Source: WYZ-LMO6 sp964509845
GTDB taxonomy: Archaea; Hadarchaeota; Hadarchaeia; Hadarchaeales; WYZ-LMO6
Assembly (NCBI GenBank): GCA_964509845.1
Contig: CAZDZG010000001.1
Span: 1-64,000 of the forward strand
Length of the DNA stretch: 64,000 nt
Direction: 5' to 3'
The notes under the pieces are model-generated. The model did no database searches. It saw only the letters and a program-made list of their open reading frames with translations, and had not been told where the DNA came from. The translations under genes were made by a program, and so were the position numbers. Below are positions 7,666-15,553 of this stretch, one piece after another. Each line of letters opens with the position of its first letter. Positions within the stretch are counted from its first letter, which is position 1.

Positions 7666-7845
7666 TCACTCGGGGAAGGTTATGGCGCCGGTGGTGCAGA
7701 CGGCCTCGCAGGCCCTGCAGTCCACGCACTCGTCGGGCTTCGTCACCCTGGCCTTCTTGTTATTCAGCTCTATCACGCTGACGGGACAGGCGTTCACACA
7801 CTCCCCACAACCCGAGCATTTCTCCTGATCTATCTTGGGTGGCAT
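7666..7845 (-). CDS. 2[4Fe-4S] ferredoxin
   Basis: A 59-residue ferredoxin. It begins MPPKIDQEKCSGCGECVNAC and carries two cluster motifs, CSGCGECVNACP and CVDCRACEAVC, each CX2CX2CX3C with the second lacking the trailing Pro. Such small ferredoxins donate low-potential electrons, and two radical SAM enzymes in the first 8 kb would need such a donor. It is convergent with the radical SAM gene (2-bp gap) and upstream lies a TATA-like TTTAAA in the 55-bp spacer before feoB. Start chosen as the only ATG before the first cysteine. Confidence 0.9.
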   Translation of the reverse strand: MPPKIDQEKCSGCGECVNACPVSVIELNNKKARVTKPDECVDCRACEAVCTTGAITFPE

Positions 7846-7900
7846 CCTCTCAGTAATCCGGAAAGGTATTTAAAGGTTATCTAAGGTGGCGGTCCCGACC

Positions 7901-9811
7901 CTAGCTCAGACCGGCCAGGGTGAGGACCCTGAACATCACCCCTCCCAGCCAGAGGGCGAAGAGGCTCTCCGAAAGGGCTATGAGCAGGGATCTCTTCCAG
8001 CCCACCTCCTTCACCAGGGCCGCCAGCGTGGCCACGCAGGGGAAGTAAAACATGGTCACGGTGGCAAAGACGATCATCTGGGCCTTGGTGAGGTGCAGGG
8101 TGAGGTCGGATCCCAGGAGGAGAGTGAGCATGATGAGGGTCAGTTCCTTCCTGAGCACGCCGAAGAGAAGGACCGCCCCCGCCACCGCCGGCAGGCCCAG
8201 CCAGCCCGCGGTGACGGGACTCAGGGAATCGGAGAGGGAGTCCAGGAGCCCCGTCACCCTCAGGGCCGTGAGGAGAAGGCTTCCACCTAGGATGAAGGGA
8301 AGGGCCAGGTAAAGGAAGTCTTTGGTTCTCTCCCAGCTACCCCTGAGCACCGTGGGAAGGTGGGGGCGGCGGTAGGGGGGGATCTCCAGGATGAGACCCA
8401 TGGGCTCCCCCGGAAGCACCTTGTAGGCCAGCCTTCCCAGAAGCAGGATCACGAGCAGATCCAGCAGGTAGAGGCCCAGCGCCCAGCCTATTCCCACGAA
8501 CCTTCCCACCAGCCCCAGGATCACCACGGTGCGGGCGGCACAGGGCACCAGCGTGGAAAGGAAGATGGAGAGGGTCCTCTCCCTCTCCGTTTCCATGATC
8601 CTGCAGCTCAGGCAGGCGGGGACGTTGCAGCCGTATCCCAGCAGGAGGGGAATGAAGGCCTTCCCGTGCACCCCCATCTTGTGCATCAGCCCGTCCATCA
8701 GGAAAGCCGCCCGGGCCAGGTATCCCGTGTCCTCCAGCAGGGTCAGGAGCACGTAGAAGGGGAGGACGAAGGGAAGGGCAATGGTCAGGCCCGCCAGGAT
8801 GCCCCCCAGCACCCCCTCCCCCACCAGCTCCCCTAGCCTCTGCGAGGTGGCCCTCACCAGCGGATCGGTTATCTCCTCCAGGACCCCCCCTACCCTTGAG
8901 CCTACCCAGAAGACCAGGAGGAAGAGGGACAAGAAAACGGTGGCCAAAATGGGATAGCCCAGGACGGGATGGGTGGTGAGGGCATCGAGCTTCTCCTCCG
9001 GGAGGGGATGCGGGGAGAGCTCCTGGCACCTCCTCGCTATCCTGCTGGCCCACTGGTATCGGTGGGAGGTGAGGAGGAGCTGGATCCCCTCCCCGTACAA
9101 CCTCTCCAGCTCGCGGGCGTACAGGTCAGCCAGTTCTACCGCTTCGGGTGAGCTCCTTCTGACCAGTCTCCTCACCTCCTCGTCCCCCTCGAGGAGCCTC
9201 AGGGCCACCCACCTGGGGGGATACCTGAGCTTCCCCCTCAGGAGGGGAAGGAGGTGGGAGACCCTCCTCTCGATCTCCCTTCCGTACCGGAACTCCCTGG
9301 GCCTCGCCCTCCTCCCCTCGGCCACCTCTAGGGCCTTCTCCAGCAGGGCCTGGATTCCCCTTCCCCTGATGGCCACGGTGGGGACGACGGGGACCCCCAG
9401 CAGCTTCTCCAGCTCCTTAGGGTCCACCCTTATGCCTTTCCTCCGGGCCACATCCATCTGGTTCAGGGCTATCACCATCTTGGGCCCCAGCTCCAGCAAC
9501 TGCAGGGTGAAGAAGAGGTTCCTCTCCAGCGCAGAAGCGTCCACCACGTTGATCACCACGTCCGGTCTCTCCTCGGCGATGTACTCCCTGGAGATCCTCT
9601 CCTCCAGCGAGAAGGAGGAGAGGGAGTAGACGCCAGGAAGATCCACCACGTCTATGAACCTACCCCGGAAGTACAGGCTCCCCTCCCTCTTCTCCACCGT
9701 CTTCCCTGGCCAGTTCCCCACGTGCTGGTGGAGTCCAGTTAGATGGTTGAAGATCACCGACTTTCCCACGTTGGCGTTGCCTGCCAGGGCTATCCGGAGC
9801 TTGGGTTTCAT
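7901..9811 (-). CDS. feoB: Ferrous iron transporter FeoB
   Basis: A 636-residue inner-membrane Fe(II) transporter. The N-terminal G domain has GNANVGKS (G1, residues about 10-17), VDLPGVYSLS (G3) and ALNQMD (G4), with the family signature HVGNWPGKTVEKREG. The remaining 370 residues carry about eight hydrophobic segments, with the Gate-type motifs LLGYGCNVPA and FYFPCVATLAAL containing the conserved cysteines. Length is at the low end of the family (about 650-770). It is two bases downstream of the DtxR-FeoA gene in one operon, so iron availability probably controls both. Confidence 0.97.
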   Translation of the reverse strand: MKPKLRIALAGNANVGKSVIFNHLTGLHQHVGNWPGKTVEKREGSLYFRGRFIDVVDLPGVYSLSSFSLEERISREYIAEERPDVVINVVDASALERNLFFTLQLLELGPKMVIALNQMDVARRKGIRVDPKELEKLLGVPVVPTVAIRGRGIQALLEKALEVAEGRRARPREFRYGREIERRVSHLLPLLRGKLRYPPRWVALRLLEGDEEVRRLVRRSSPEAVELADLYARELERLYGEGIQLLLTSHRYQWASRIARRCQELSPHPLPEEKLDALTTHPVLGYPILATVFLSLFLLVFWVGSRVGGVLEEITDPLVRATSQRLGELVGEGVLGGILAGLTIALPFVLPFYVLLTLLEDTGYLARAAFLMDGLMHKMGVHGKAFIPLLLGYGCNVPACLSCRIMETERERTLSIFLSTLVPCAARTVVILGLVGRFVGIGWALGLYLLDLLVILLLGRLAYKVLPGEPMGLILEIPPYRRPHLPTVLRGSWERTKDFLYLALPFILGGSLLLTALRVTGLLDSLSDSLSPVTAGWLGLPAVAGAVLLFGVLRKELTLIMLTLLLGSDLTLHLTKAQMIVFATVTMFYFPCVATLAALVKEVGWKRSLLIALSESLFALWLGGVMFRVLTLAGLS

Positions 9812-9813
9812 CT

Positions 9814-10431
9814 CTACACCGAGGGCTTGACGAAGATTCTGGAGGCCAGGCCCTTTCCCACCGCCAGGGTGGTACCCCTGACCTTGAGCATCAGGGGACC
9901 CCGGAAGAGGGCGGATTTCAGCACCTCCACCTCCGTCCCCGGGAGGATCCCCAGCTCGGCCAGCCTGCGGCAGGAGGAGCCCCCTCCCAGCAGGAGGGAA
10001 ACGGTTCCCTTCTGGCCCTCGAGCAGGGCCGTCAGGGGAAGGGAACCTTCGGGGACCCCCTCCGGGAGGTTCTGGCTCTCCACCTGGCGGTGAAGGGCCA
10101 CCTCCACCTCATCAGGGATGTGGTGCTCCAGCTCGCAGGCCTTCCGATGGGCCTGCGAAGGGGAGAGACCCAGCGTGCTCAAGAACCTTTCCATCACCCT
10201 GTGTTTTCGCAGGATGTTCTTCCCCACCCTCTCCCCTTTTCGGGTGAGGACCACCCCCCGGTAGGGCTGGTGCCTAAGATAGCCCTCCCTAGCCAGCTTC
10301 TTCAGCATGGAGGTGGCGCTTGGGGGGGTAACTCCGAGCTCCTTGGCCACCCTTCCCGTGGTGATCCTCACCCCCCTCTCCTTCAGACGGTACAGGGCCT
10401 CCAGGTACTCCTCGGAGCTTTCGGTGACCAT
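9814..10431 (-). CDS. DtxR/MntR-type iron regulator fused to FeoA domain
   Basis: A 205-residue metal-responsive repressor. Residues 1-60 form the winged helix-turn-helix (ITTGRVAKELGVTPPSATSML), then the dimerisation and metal-binding domain (CELEHHIPDEVEVAL, about residues 98-112). The C-terminal 75 residues are an SH3-like FeoA domain (RRLAELGILPGTEVEVL and GTTLAVGKGLASRIFV). No separate feoA gene is present, so this domain may act both as the regulator's SH3 module and as the missing FeoA partner of FeoB; that is inference. The gene heads the feoB operon and sits next to a 22-bp palindrome that is probably its own operator. Confidence 0.93.
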   Translation of the reverse strand: MVTESSEEYLEALYRLKERGVRITTGRVAKELGVTPPSATSMLKKLAREGYLRHQPYRGVVLTRKGERVGKNILRKHRVMERFLSTLGLSPSQAHRKACELEHHIPDEVEVALHRQVESQNLPEGVPEGSLPLTALLEGQKGTVSLLLGGGSSCRRLAELGILPGTEVEVLKSALFRGPLMLKVRGTTLAVGKGLASRIFVKPSV

Positions 10432-10435
10432 CTGA

Positions 10436-10457
10436 AAATTTAGATAAGTCTAAATTT
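10436..10457. promoter_or_regulatory. Palindromic operator of the feo operon
   Basis: A perfect 9-bp inverted repeat AAATTTAGA-TAAG-TCTAAATTT lies 5 nt upstream of the regulator ATG and overlaps the AT-rich TATA region (AAATTTAAATTTA, about 10451-10465 on the minus strand). The TTTAGA/TCTAAA half-sites resemble the TTAG-CTAA core of DtxR-family boxes. Binding here would block the transcription start of the feo operon, giving iron-dependent autorepression. Confidence 0.75.
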
Positions 10458-10490
10458 AAATTTATCCGCCGTGTTTCAACAACAGTAACG

Positions 10491-10499
10491 CTTATAACC
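10491..10499 (+). promoter_or_regulatory. TATA box of the glycosyltransferase gene
   Basis: CTTATAACC lies 28-36 nt upstream of the ATG at 10527, the spacing expected for a short-leader archaeal message. A GGGAGGGG run precedes the ATG. Confidence 0.55.
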
Positions 10500-10526
10500 G
10501 GCTCTCCCCATCCGTCTTGGGAGGGG

Positions 10527-11780
10527 ATGAAGATCCTTTACTTCTCCTTCGAGTATCCCCCCTTCCTGGTGGGGGGCCTGGGGACCTACGCCTATGAGAT
10601 GGCCAGACGCATCGCCAGAAGAGGTCACAGCGTCACCGTCTTCGCCAAGAACCCCGGCAACCTTCCCACCTCGGACCTGGAGGAAGGGGTGGAGATCCAC
10701 AGGCCCCTTACGGTGGATGCCACCGATCTCCTCCCCCTCATCGTTCCCGAGGACGTGAAACGCTGGCCCCCCTATGCCCAGACCTACTTCGCCGAGGTCT
10801 TCGTTTACAACATCCTCTCCTCCACCAAGGTCTGCAACCAGCTGGTGAGGGCGGAGCAAAGGAACTTCGACCTGATAGTGGCCCATGACTGGATCTCGGG
10901 GATGGCGGGGATCACCTGCAAAAAGGATCTGAAAAAGCCCTTCGTGTTCCACCTGCACTCCGTGGAGGAGGGAAGGGTGGGGGATGGCTCACCCACGGTC
11001 AAGAACCTGGAGAGGCTGACCGCCAAAACGGCGCAGGTGGTGATCACGGTGAGCTACGCCATGAGGGATCAGCTCATCTCGCTGGGATACGAGGAGGGAA
11101 AGATCAGGGTGATCTACAACGGGGTGGACGAGAGGAAGTACGATCCCTCCACGGTGAAGGAGGAGGAGGTGATGGAGCTGAGGAAGAAGCTGGGCGTGGG
11201 GGAGGATCCCATGATACTCTTCATCGGGAGGCTATCGTGGGTGAAGGGGGCCGATGCGCTGGTGAGGGCCATGCCCCTCATCCTGGCGGAGGTTCCAAAC
11301 GCCAAGCTGGTCATCCTCGGGAAAGGAGAACAGGAAAGGATGCTGAGGGACCTGATAAGGCAGCTGGGGGTGGAGAAAAACGTGATTACGGAGTTCCAAT
11401 ACGTGAGCGAGAGGGAGAGGATCCTGCATTACGCAGCGGCCGATGTGGCCGTGTTTCCCTCCAAGTACGAGCCCTTTGGGATCGTGGCCACGGAGGCCAT
11501 GAGTATGGGCAAACCGGTGGTGGTGGGGGCGAAGGGGGTCTCCGGCCTCAGGGAACAGGTGATTTCCTCCGGGCCGGAGAGGTGCGGGGCCCACGTGGAT
11601 CCGGACGACCCCCGCGATATAGCCAAGTTCACGGTGGAAATCCTGAAGGATGAAAAGCTCAGGAAAGAGCTGGGCAGGAATGCCAGAAAGAGGGTACTAG
11701 AGAGGTTCACCCTGGACCGTACCGCGGACAACACCCTGAGGGTATACGAAGAGGTCCTGCAGAACAACTCCGCCGGTTGA
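10527..11780 (+). CDS. GT4 glycosyltransferase, glycogen synthase-like
   Basis: A 417-residue GT-B fold enzyme. The N-terminal MKILYFSFEYPPFLVGGLGTY carries the GGLG loop seen in glycogen/starch synthases and related GT4 enzymes. The C-terminal nucleotide-sugar domain has FIGRLSWVKGAD and the EX7E element EPFGIVATEA (about residue 312). No signal peptide or membrane segment, so it acts in the cytoplasm. The likely role is elongation of an alpha-glucan or transfer to a related acceptor; donor and acceptor cannot be read from sequence. A second GT4 enzyme follows 146 bp downstream, with only about family-level similarity, suggesting a small glycan module. Confidence 0.85.
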   Translation: MKILYFSFEYPPFLVGGLGTYAYEMARRIARRGHSVTVFAKNPGNLPTSDLEEGVEIHRPLTVDATDLLPLIVPEDVKRWPPYAQTYFAEVFVYNILSSTKVCNQLVRAEQRNFDLIVAHDWISGMAGITCKKDLKKPFVFHLHSVEEGRVGDGSPTVKNLERLTAKTAQVVITVSYAMRDQLISLGYEEGKIRVIYNGVDERKYDPSTVKEEEVMELRKKLGVGEDPMILFIGRLSWVKGADALVRAMPLILAEVPNAKLVILGKGEQERMLRDLIRQLGVEKNVITEFQYVSERERILHYAAADVAVFPSKYEPFGIVATEAMSMGKPVVVGAKGVSGLREQVISSGPERCGAHVDPDDPRDIAKFTVEILKDEKLRKELGRNARKRVLERFTLDRTADNTLRVYEEVLQNNSAG

Positions 11781-11791
11781 TCCCTCGTGTC

Positions 11792-11884
11792 ATGAGGGTG
11801 GGCGGGTCCGTCTGTTTCGGGTGCCGGGGGAAGGTTTGGGTCACCTGGGGCCGGACTCCTAGAGGCGGGTTCACGGTAACCTGA
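11792..11884 (+). other. Possible 30-residue CXXC mini-protein
   Basis: In the 146-bp spacer between the two glycosyltransferases an ATG frame reads MRVGGSVCFGCRGKVWVTWG then RTPRGGFTVT and TGA. The CFGC pair resembles half a zinc knuckle. No clear ribosome-binding site and no family recognised, so it may be chance. Confidence 0.22.
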
Positions 11885-11926
11885 ACCTCAAGCTATTTTC
11901 CGAAGAATGTACAGAAATGGAAATGG

Positions 11927-13084
11927 ATGAGGGTGGCAATGCTGGCCTGGGAGTCCATGCACTCCATCTGGATAGGGGGACTGGGAGTGGTGGTCAGCAA
12001 GCTCTCGGAGGAGCTTGCCAGGAGGGGCCACGAGGTTCACCTCTTCACCAGGTGGGCGGAGGGGCAGGAGGAGCACCAGGAGGTGGGGGGAGTCCACTAC
12101 CACCGATGCAAGTTCGACCCAGGCCACGACCTTCTCTCCTTCGCCCACAACATGTCCCATGCCATGGTAGCCGCCCTGAAGTGGGTGGAGGGGAGGGAGG
12201 GGAGGTTTGACCTCATCCACGGCCACGATTGGCACGTGGTGGAGGCCCTTCGCTTGCTCAAGCAGGAAGGAAGACCTCTGGTTTTCACCTATCACTCCAC
12301 CGAGTACGGCAGGAACGGGAACAAGTTCGGGGAATGGCGGGAGTTCAGGGAGATCTCCGAGAGGGAGTGGTACGGGGGGTACCTGGCGGACAGGGTGACC
12401 ACCGTCTCGGCCTACCTGAAGAGGGAGGTGTGCTGGCTTTACCGCCTGCCGGAGGAGAAGGTGGAGGTGGTGCCCAACGCCGTGGTGGCGGAGGAGTTCA
12501 GGAGGGAGGTGGATCCCGAGAAGGTGAAGGGGGAGTATGGGCTCCCTTCCGGTCCCCTGGTAGTATTCCCGGGTCGCCTGGAGTACCAGAAGGGTCCCGA
12601 TCTCCTGCTGGAGGCCATCCCCAGGGTGCTGGAGAGGAGGGAAGCGGGTTTCGCCTTCACGGGAACCGGAAGCATGAGGGGGGGACTGGAGCAGAGGGCG
12701 AGGGAGCTGGGAGTGGCGCACGTTGTCAGGTTCGTGGGCTTCCTCCCCTTCCAGAAGTACGTGGAGCTCCTCAACGCCTGCGACCTGGTCTGCATACCCA
12801 GCCGCAACGAGCCCTTCGGTATCGTGCTTCTCGAGGCCTGGGCGGCGGGAAAGCCGGTGGTGGCCACCGGGGTTGGGGGTCTGGACGAAAACCTGGAGAA
12901 CATGGCGGAGGGGATAAAGGTCCCCCCCCAGCCCGACTCCCTGGCCTGGGCGATCAACTATCTCCTGGATTCCCCCTCCGAGAGGGAGAGGATGGCGGGG
13001 AACGCCAGGGAGAGGGTCAAAAAGTTCACCTGGTCGAGATCCGTGGATAAGCTTCTGGATGTTTACGGGAGCATCCTGAGCTGA
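11927..13084 (+). CDS. GT4 glycosyltransferase
   Basis: A 385-residue retaining glycosyltransferase of the GT-B fold. The N-terminus WESMHSIWIGGLGVVVSKL holds the GGLG acceptor/donor loop, HGHDWHVVEAL is the region that contacts the sugar in glycogen-synthase relatives, FPGRLEYQKGPDLL starts the donor domain and NEPFGIVLLEAWAAGKPVV carries the EX7E pair. It is similar in layout to the preceding glycosyltransferase (417 residues), and the two are probably ancient paralogues acting in one polysaccharide pathway. Start at ATG 11927 gives the correct strand beginning MRVAMLAWE. Confidence 0.85.
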   Translation: MRVAMLAWESMHSIWIGGLGVVVSKLSEELARRGHEVHLFTRWAEGQEEHQEVGGVHYHRCKFDPGHDLLSFAHNMSHAMVAALKWVEGREGRFDLIHGHDWHVVEALRLLKQEGRPLVFTYHSTEYGRNGNKFGEWREFREISEREWYGGYLADRVTTVSAYLKREVCWLYRLPEEKVEVVPNAVVAEEFRREVDPEKVKGEYGLPSGPLVVFPGRLEYQKGPDLLLEAIPRVLERREAGFAFTGTGSMRGGLEQRARELGVAHVVRFVGFLPFQKYVELLNACDLVCIPSRNEPFGIVLLEAWAAGKPVVATGVGGLDENLENMAEGIKVPPQPDSLAWAINYLLDSPSERERMAGNARERVKKFTWSRSVDKLLDVYGSILS

Positions 13085-13732
13085 TCAAAGGAAGTACTCC
13101 CTCACAAACTCGAAGTTCTTCCTTATTCTTTCCTCCCCCTTCACGATGTTTCCGTGCCCTGGGAGGAGGTACTGGAGCCTCAGGCTGGAGATCCTCTGGA
13201 TGGAGCGTGCCAGCTCCTGCTCGCTTCCCCCTGGAAAATCCGTCCTTCCCACCCCTCCCTCGAAGACGAGGTCGCCGCAGAGCAGGACCCTCAGGCCCTC
13301 GTGATAAAGGCTCACGCTCCCCGGGGAGTGTCCTGGTGTGTGAAGGACCAGGAGTTCGGTCTCCCCCCTTCCCACCCTTTCCCCTAGGTAGGCATCCACC
13401 TCGAACCTGGGCACCTCCATACCGAAGTACCTTCCGAACTCCAGGCTGAACTTCAGGTGTTCCCTCTCTTCCCGGTGGATCAGGATTTTGGCCCCCGAGA
13501 GTTCCTGAAAGGGGCGGTTGGCCCCGCAGTGATCGGGATGGCTGTGGGTGTTTACGATGAGTTCCACCTCCCCCACCTCCACCCCATCCTCCTCCATCTC
13601 CTTCAGGCGCCCCCGCAGGTACCTGGGATTTCCCGGATCCACCAGGATGGTGGGATCCCCCTTCACCAGGTAGGTGTTGCAGTCGCCCGGCCCCCTTTCC
13701 GGGTACCAGTAAACGTTGCCCACCAGCCTCAT
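13085..13732 (-). CDS. MBL-fold hydrolase, glyoxalase II-like
   Basis: A 215-residue zinc hydrolase. NTHSHPDHCGA (THXHXDHXXG, about residues 54-64) binds two metals, then HTPGHSPGSVSL, CGDLVF and LLPGHGNI provide the remaining His and Asp ligands. The short length and lack of a C-terminal helical domain separate it from true glyoxalase II; it belongs to the broad GloB-like group of thioesterases or lactamases. The frame extends upstream, but ATG 13732 overlaps the Nudix stop by ATGA and starts the family N-terminus. Function beyond hydrolysis unknown. Confidence 0.82.
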   Translation of the reverse strand: MRLVGNVYWYPERGPGDCNTYLVKGDPTILVDPGNPRYLRGRLKEMEEDGVEVGEVELIVNTHSHPDHCGANRPFQELSGAKILIHREEREHLKFSLEFGRYFGMEVPRFEVDAYLGERVGRGETELLVLHTPGHSPGSVSLYHEGLRVLLCGDLVFEGGVGRTDFPGGSEQELARSIQRISSLRLQYLLPGHGNIVKGEERIRKNFEFVREYFL

Positions 13733-14145
13733 TCCAGCATTCCCTCCTCCCTCAGCACCCTGGCCGTCACCCTGCTGAGCTCCCTTCCTTTGAGCTCCTC
13801 TTTGCTGAACCACCTCGCCTCCAGCACCTCCCCCCCCTTCCTTACCCTGGTAAAAAGGGACTTCCCCCTGAAGCAGACTGTCACGTAGTGGTACCTCAGC
13901 CTCCCCCTGCTGTCCCTCTCTATGAGGTCGTAAACCCCCAGCAGTCCCCGCAACCTCACCCTTATTCCCGTTTCTTCTTCCACCTCCCTCACCGCCGCCT
14001 CTTCCACCCTTTCCCCAGGCTTCACCAGCCCTCCCGGCAGGGCCCACTTCCCCTTTCCCGGCTCGGATCCCCTCCTCACCAGCAACACCTTTTTCCCTTC
14101 CCTCACCAGCACGGAGGCCCCCAGCCTAGGAAAGTTCCCCTTCAC
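13729..14145 (-). CDS. Nudix hydrolase
   Basis: A 138-residue nucleotide-diphosphate hydrolase. The Nudix box (GX5EX7REUXEEXGU) spans about residues 38-60: GLVKPGERVEEAAVREVEEE followed by TGI. The ALPGGLVKPGE context and later YVTVCFRGK fit the ADP-ribose pyrophosphatase-like or MutT-like branch. It is translationally coupled to the MBL hydrolase downstream (ATGA), and its start lies 20 bp inside the 3' end of the upstream CooC-type gene, so the three form one operon. Confidence 0.9.
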   Translation of the reverse strand: MKGNFPRLGASVLVREGKKVLLVRRGSEPGKGKWALPGGLVKPGERVEEAAVREVEEETGIRVRLRGLLGVYDLIERDSRGRLRYHYVTVCFRGKSLFTRVRKGGEVLEARWFSKEELKGRELSRVTARVLREEGMLE

Positions 14146-14926
14146 CCATCCTCTCCTCCAGGACCCTACTCAGCTCCAGCATCTTGGAAAAGAACTCCCT
14201 TCCCTCCTCCAGATCGAAGACGGATTCACCCCTCATCTCGGCCCTTTCCACCGCCGGATCGTGGGGTAACACCGCCAGCACGGGAAGGCCCTCCCCTTCC
14301 AGCCTGCTCACCACTCCTTCCGCTCCTTCCTTGAACTTGTTCACCACGGCAAAGATCCTGCTTATCCCCAGGTCCTCTCCCAGCTTTTTTATCTGCTTGG
14401 CGGTCTCCAGGGCCTTCAGGCTGGGCTCCACCACCACCAGCATTCCCTCTGCCCCCTTGGTGGTTCCCCTCCCCAGATGCTCCACCCCCGCCTCCATGTC
14501 CAGGATGAGGACCTCAGCCACCCTGGAGAGGTGGTCCACCAGCCTCCTGGCCAGGGCGCTGGCGGGACAGAAGCACCCCTGTCCCCCTTTCCCTATCCTC
14601 CCCACCACCAGCAGCCAGACCCCATCCCTGCACCTGATGCCGAACCTGTCCAAAAGGTCATCCACCTTCGGGTTGAGCTTGAAGACCAGCCCGTATCCCC
14701 CTGGGTAAGCCCCCGTCCTTTCCTCTATGAGGGAGGCCCTTTCCATCAGGGGCACCAGCTTCTCCGGGGGCACCTCTTCCTCCGTCCCCAGCGTAAGGAG
14801 GAGGTTGGGGGAGGGATCCAGGTCCAGCGCCACCACCCTCCTTCCCCTCCTGCTGAAGCCCCTGGCGAGCCCGGCCGCCAGCGTGGTCTTTCCCACTCCC
14901 CCCTTTCCCGTCACCGCTATCTTCAA
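14126..14926 (-). CDS. CooC-type nickel-insertion ATPase
   Basis: A 266-residue deviant-Walker P-loop ATPase of the SIMIBI class. The P loop GKGGVGKTT (residues 7-15) carries the signature first lysine, Walker B/switch II is VLILDMEAGVEHLGRG, and GCFCPASALAR (CXC) is the cysteine pair by which CooC dimers bind nickel or zinc. CooC loads Ni into carbon monoxide dehydrogenase; some relatives serve acetyl-CoA synthase or other Ni enzymes. The divergent neighbour is a NikR nickel regulator, which supports nickel work. No CODH subunit is in the window, so the client enzyme lies elsewhere. Confidence 0.85.
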   Translation of the reverse strand: MKIAVTGKGGVGKTTLAAGLARGFSRRGRRVVALDLDPSPNLLLTLGTEEEVPPEKLVPLMERASLIEERTGAYPGGYGLVFKLNPKVDDLLDRFGIRCRDGVWLLVVGRIGKGGQGCFCPASALARRLVDHLSRVAEVLILDMEAGVEHLGRGTTKGAEGMLVVVEPSLKALETAKQIKKLGEDLGISRIFAVVNKFKEGAEGVVSRLEGEGLPVLAVLPHDPAVERAEMRGESVFDLEEGREFFSKMLELSRVLEERMGEGELS

Positions 14927-14981
14927 GCGGATACCCTCTGAGTCGCTAAGGTTAAAGCCGCTCCGGGTTTAAAAATTGGGG

Positions 14982-15389
14982 ATGGAGAAAATCACCCGCA
15001 TTAGCATTACCCTCCCAGAGGACCTTCTCCGGGAGCTTGACCGCTCCCTGAAAGCCCAAGGGTACGCCAGCCGATCCGAGGCCATCAGGGATGCCGTTAG
15101 GGACTTCCTGACCACCCATCGTTGGCGCAGCCAGCTGGAGGGGGAGCTGCTTGGAGTGGTGGTGGTGGTTTACGATCACGAGGTCAGGGGACTGCTGGAG
15201 AAGATCACGGAGATACAGCACGAGAGCGAGGGATTGGTAAGGTCATCCCAGCACCTCCACCTGGACGAGAGGAACTGTCTGGAGGCCCTGCTGGTGAAGG
15301 GGTCTGCGGGGGGGATCAAGAAGCTGGTGGACAGGCTGGAAGCCCTGAGGGGGGTCAAGCAGGTGAAGTTGGTGGTGGTCGGCACCTGA
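14982..15389 (+). CDS. nikR: Nickel-responsive regulator NikR
   Basis: A 135-residue NikR repressor/activator. Residues 1-50 are the ribbon-helix-helix DNA-binding domain (RISITLPEDLLRELDRSL, YASRSEAIRDAVRDFL). The C-terminal ACT-like domain has the high-affinity nickel ligands: HESEGLVRSSQHLHLDERNC gives His, His-X-His and Cys, matching the canonical H-H-H-C set. ATG 14982 is preferred; an in-frame TTG at 14976 would add two residues. It is divergent from the CooC-type gene (55-bp spacer), which is therefore a candidate target. I saw no clear long palindrome in the spacer. Confidence 0.93.
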   Translation: MEKITRISITLPEDLLRELDRSLKAQGYASRSEAIRDAVRDFLTTHRWRSQLEGELLGVVVVVYDHEVRGLLEKITEIQHESEGLVRSSQHLHLDERNCLEALLVKGSAGGIKKLVDRLEALRGVKQVKLVVVGT

Positions 15390-15392
15390 GGC

Positions 15393-15515
15393 TTACCTGC
15401 CCCTCTTCTTGGCCACCTTCTTAAATTCCTCCCACTCCTTGAGGCTCTCCGACTTCTTCTTGAGGTCCTTCTCCTCCTCCAGGACGGCCTGAACTTCCGC
15501 TCCCCCGCAGGCCAT
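15393..15515 (-). CDS. Small 40-residue lysine/glutamate-rich protein
   Basis: The frame reads MACGGAEVQAVLEEEKDLKK then KSESLKEWEEFKKVAKKRGR. It has one Cys near the N-terminus, followed by a single predicted amphipathic helix and a basic tail. Codon use matches the real genes here (AAG, GAG, AGG, GTC), and the preceding spacer holds GGAG. It ends 3 nt after the convergent nikR stop and starts 38 nt downstream of the DUF2148 gene on the same strand, so it could be co-transcribed with it. I recognise no family; the MACGG start could hold a metal or cluster with a partner. Confidence 0.5.
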   Translation of the reverse strand: MACGGAEVQAVLEEEKDLKKKSESLKEWEEFKKVAKKRGR

Positions 15516-15553
15516 GGTCTCTTTTCTTTCTCTCCGGAGCCTAAAAAATTCCT

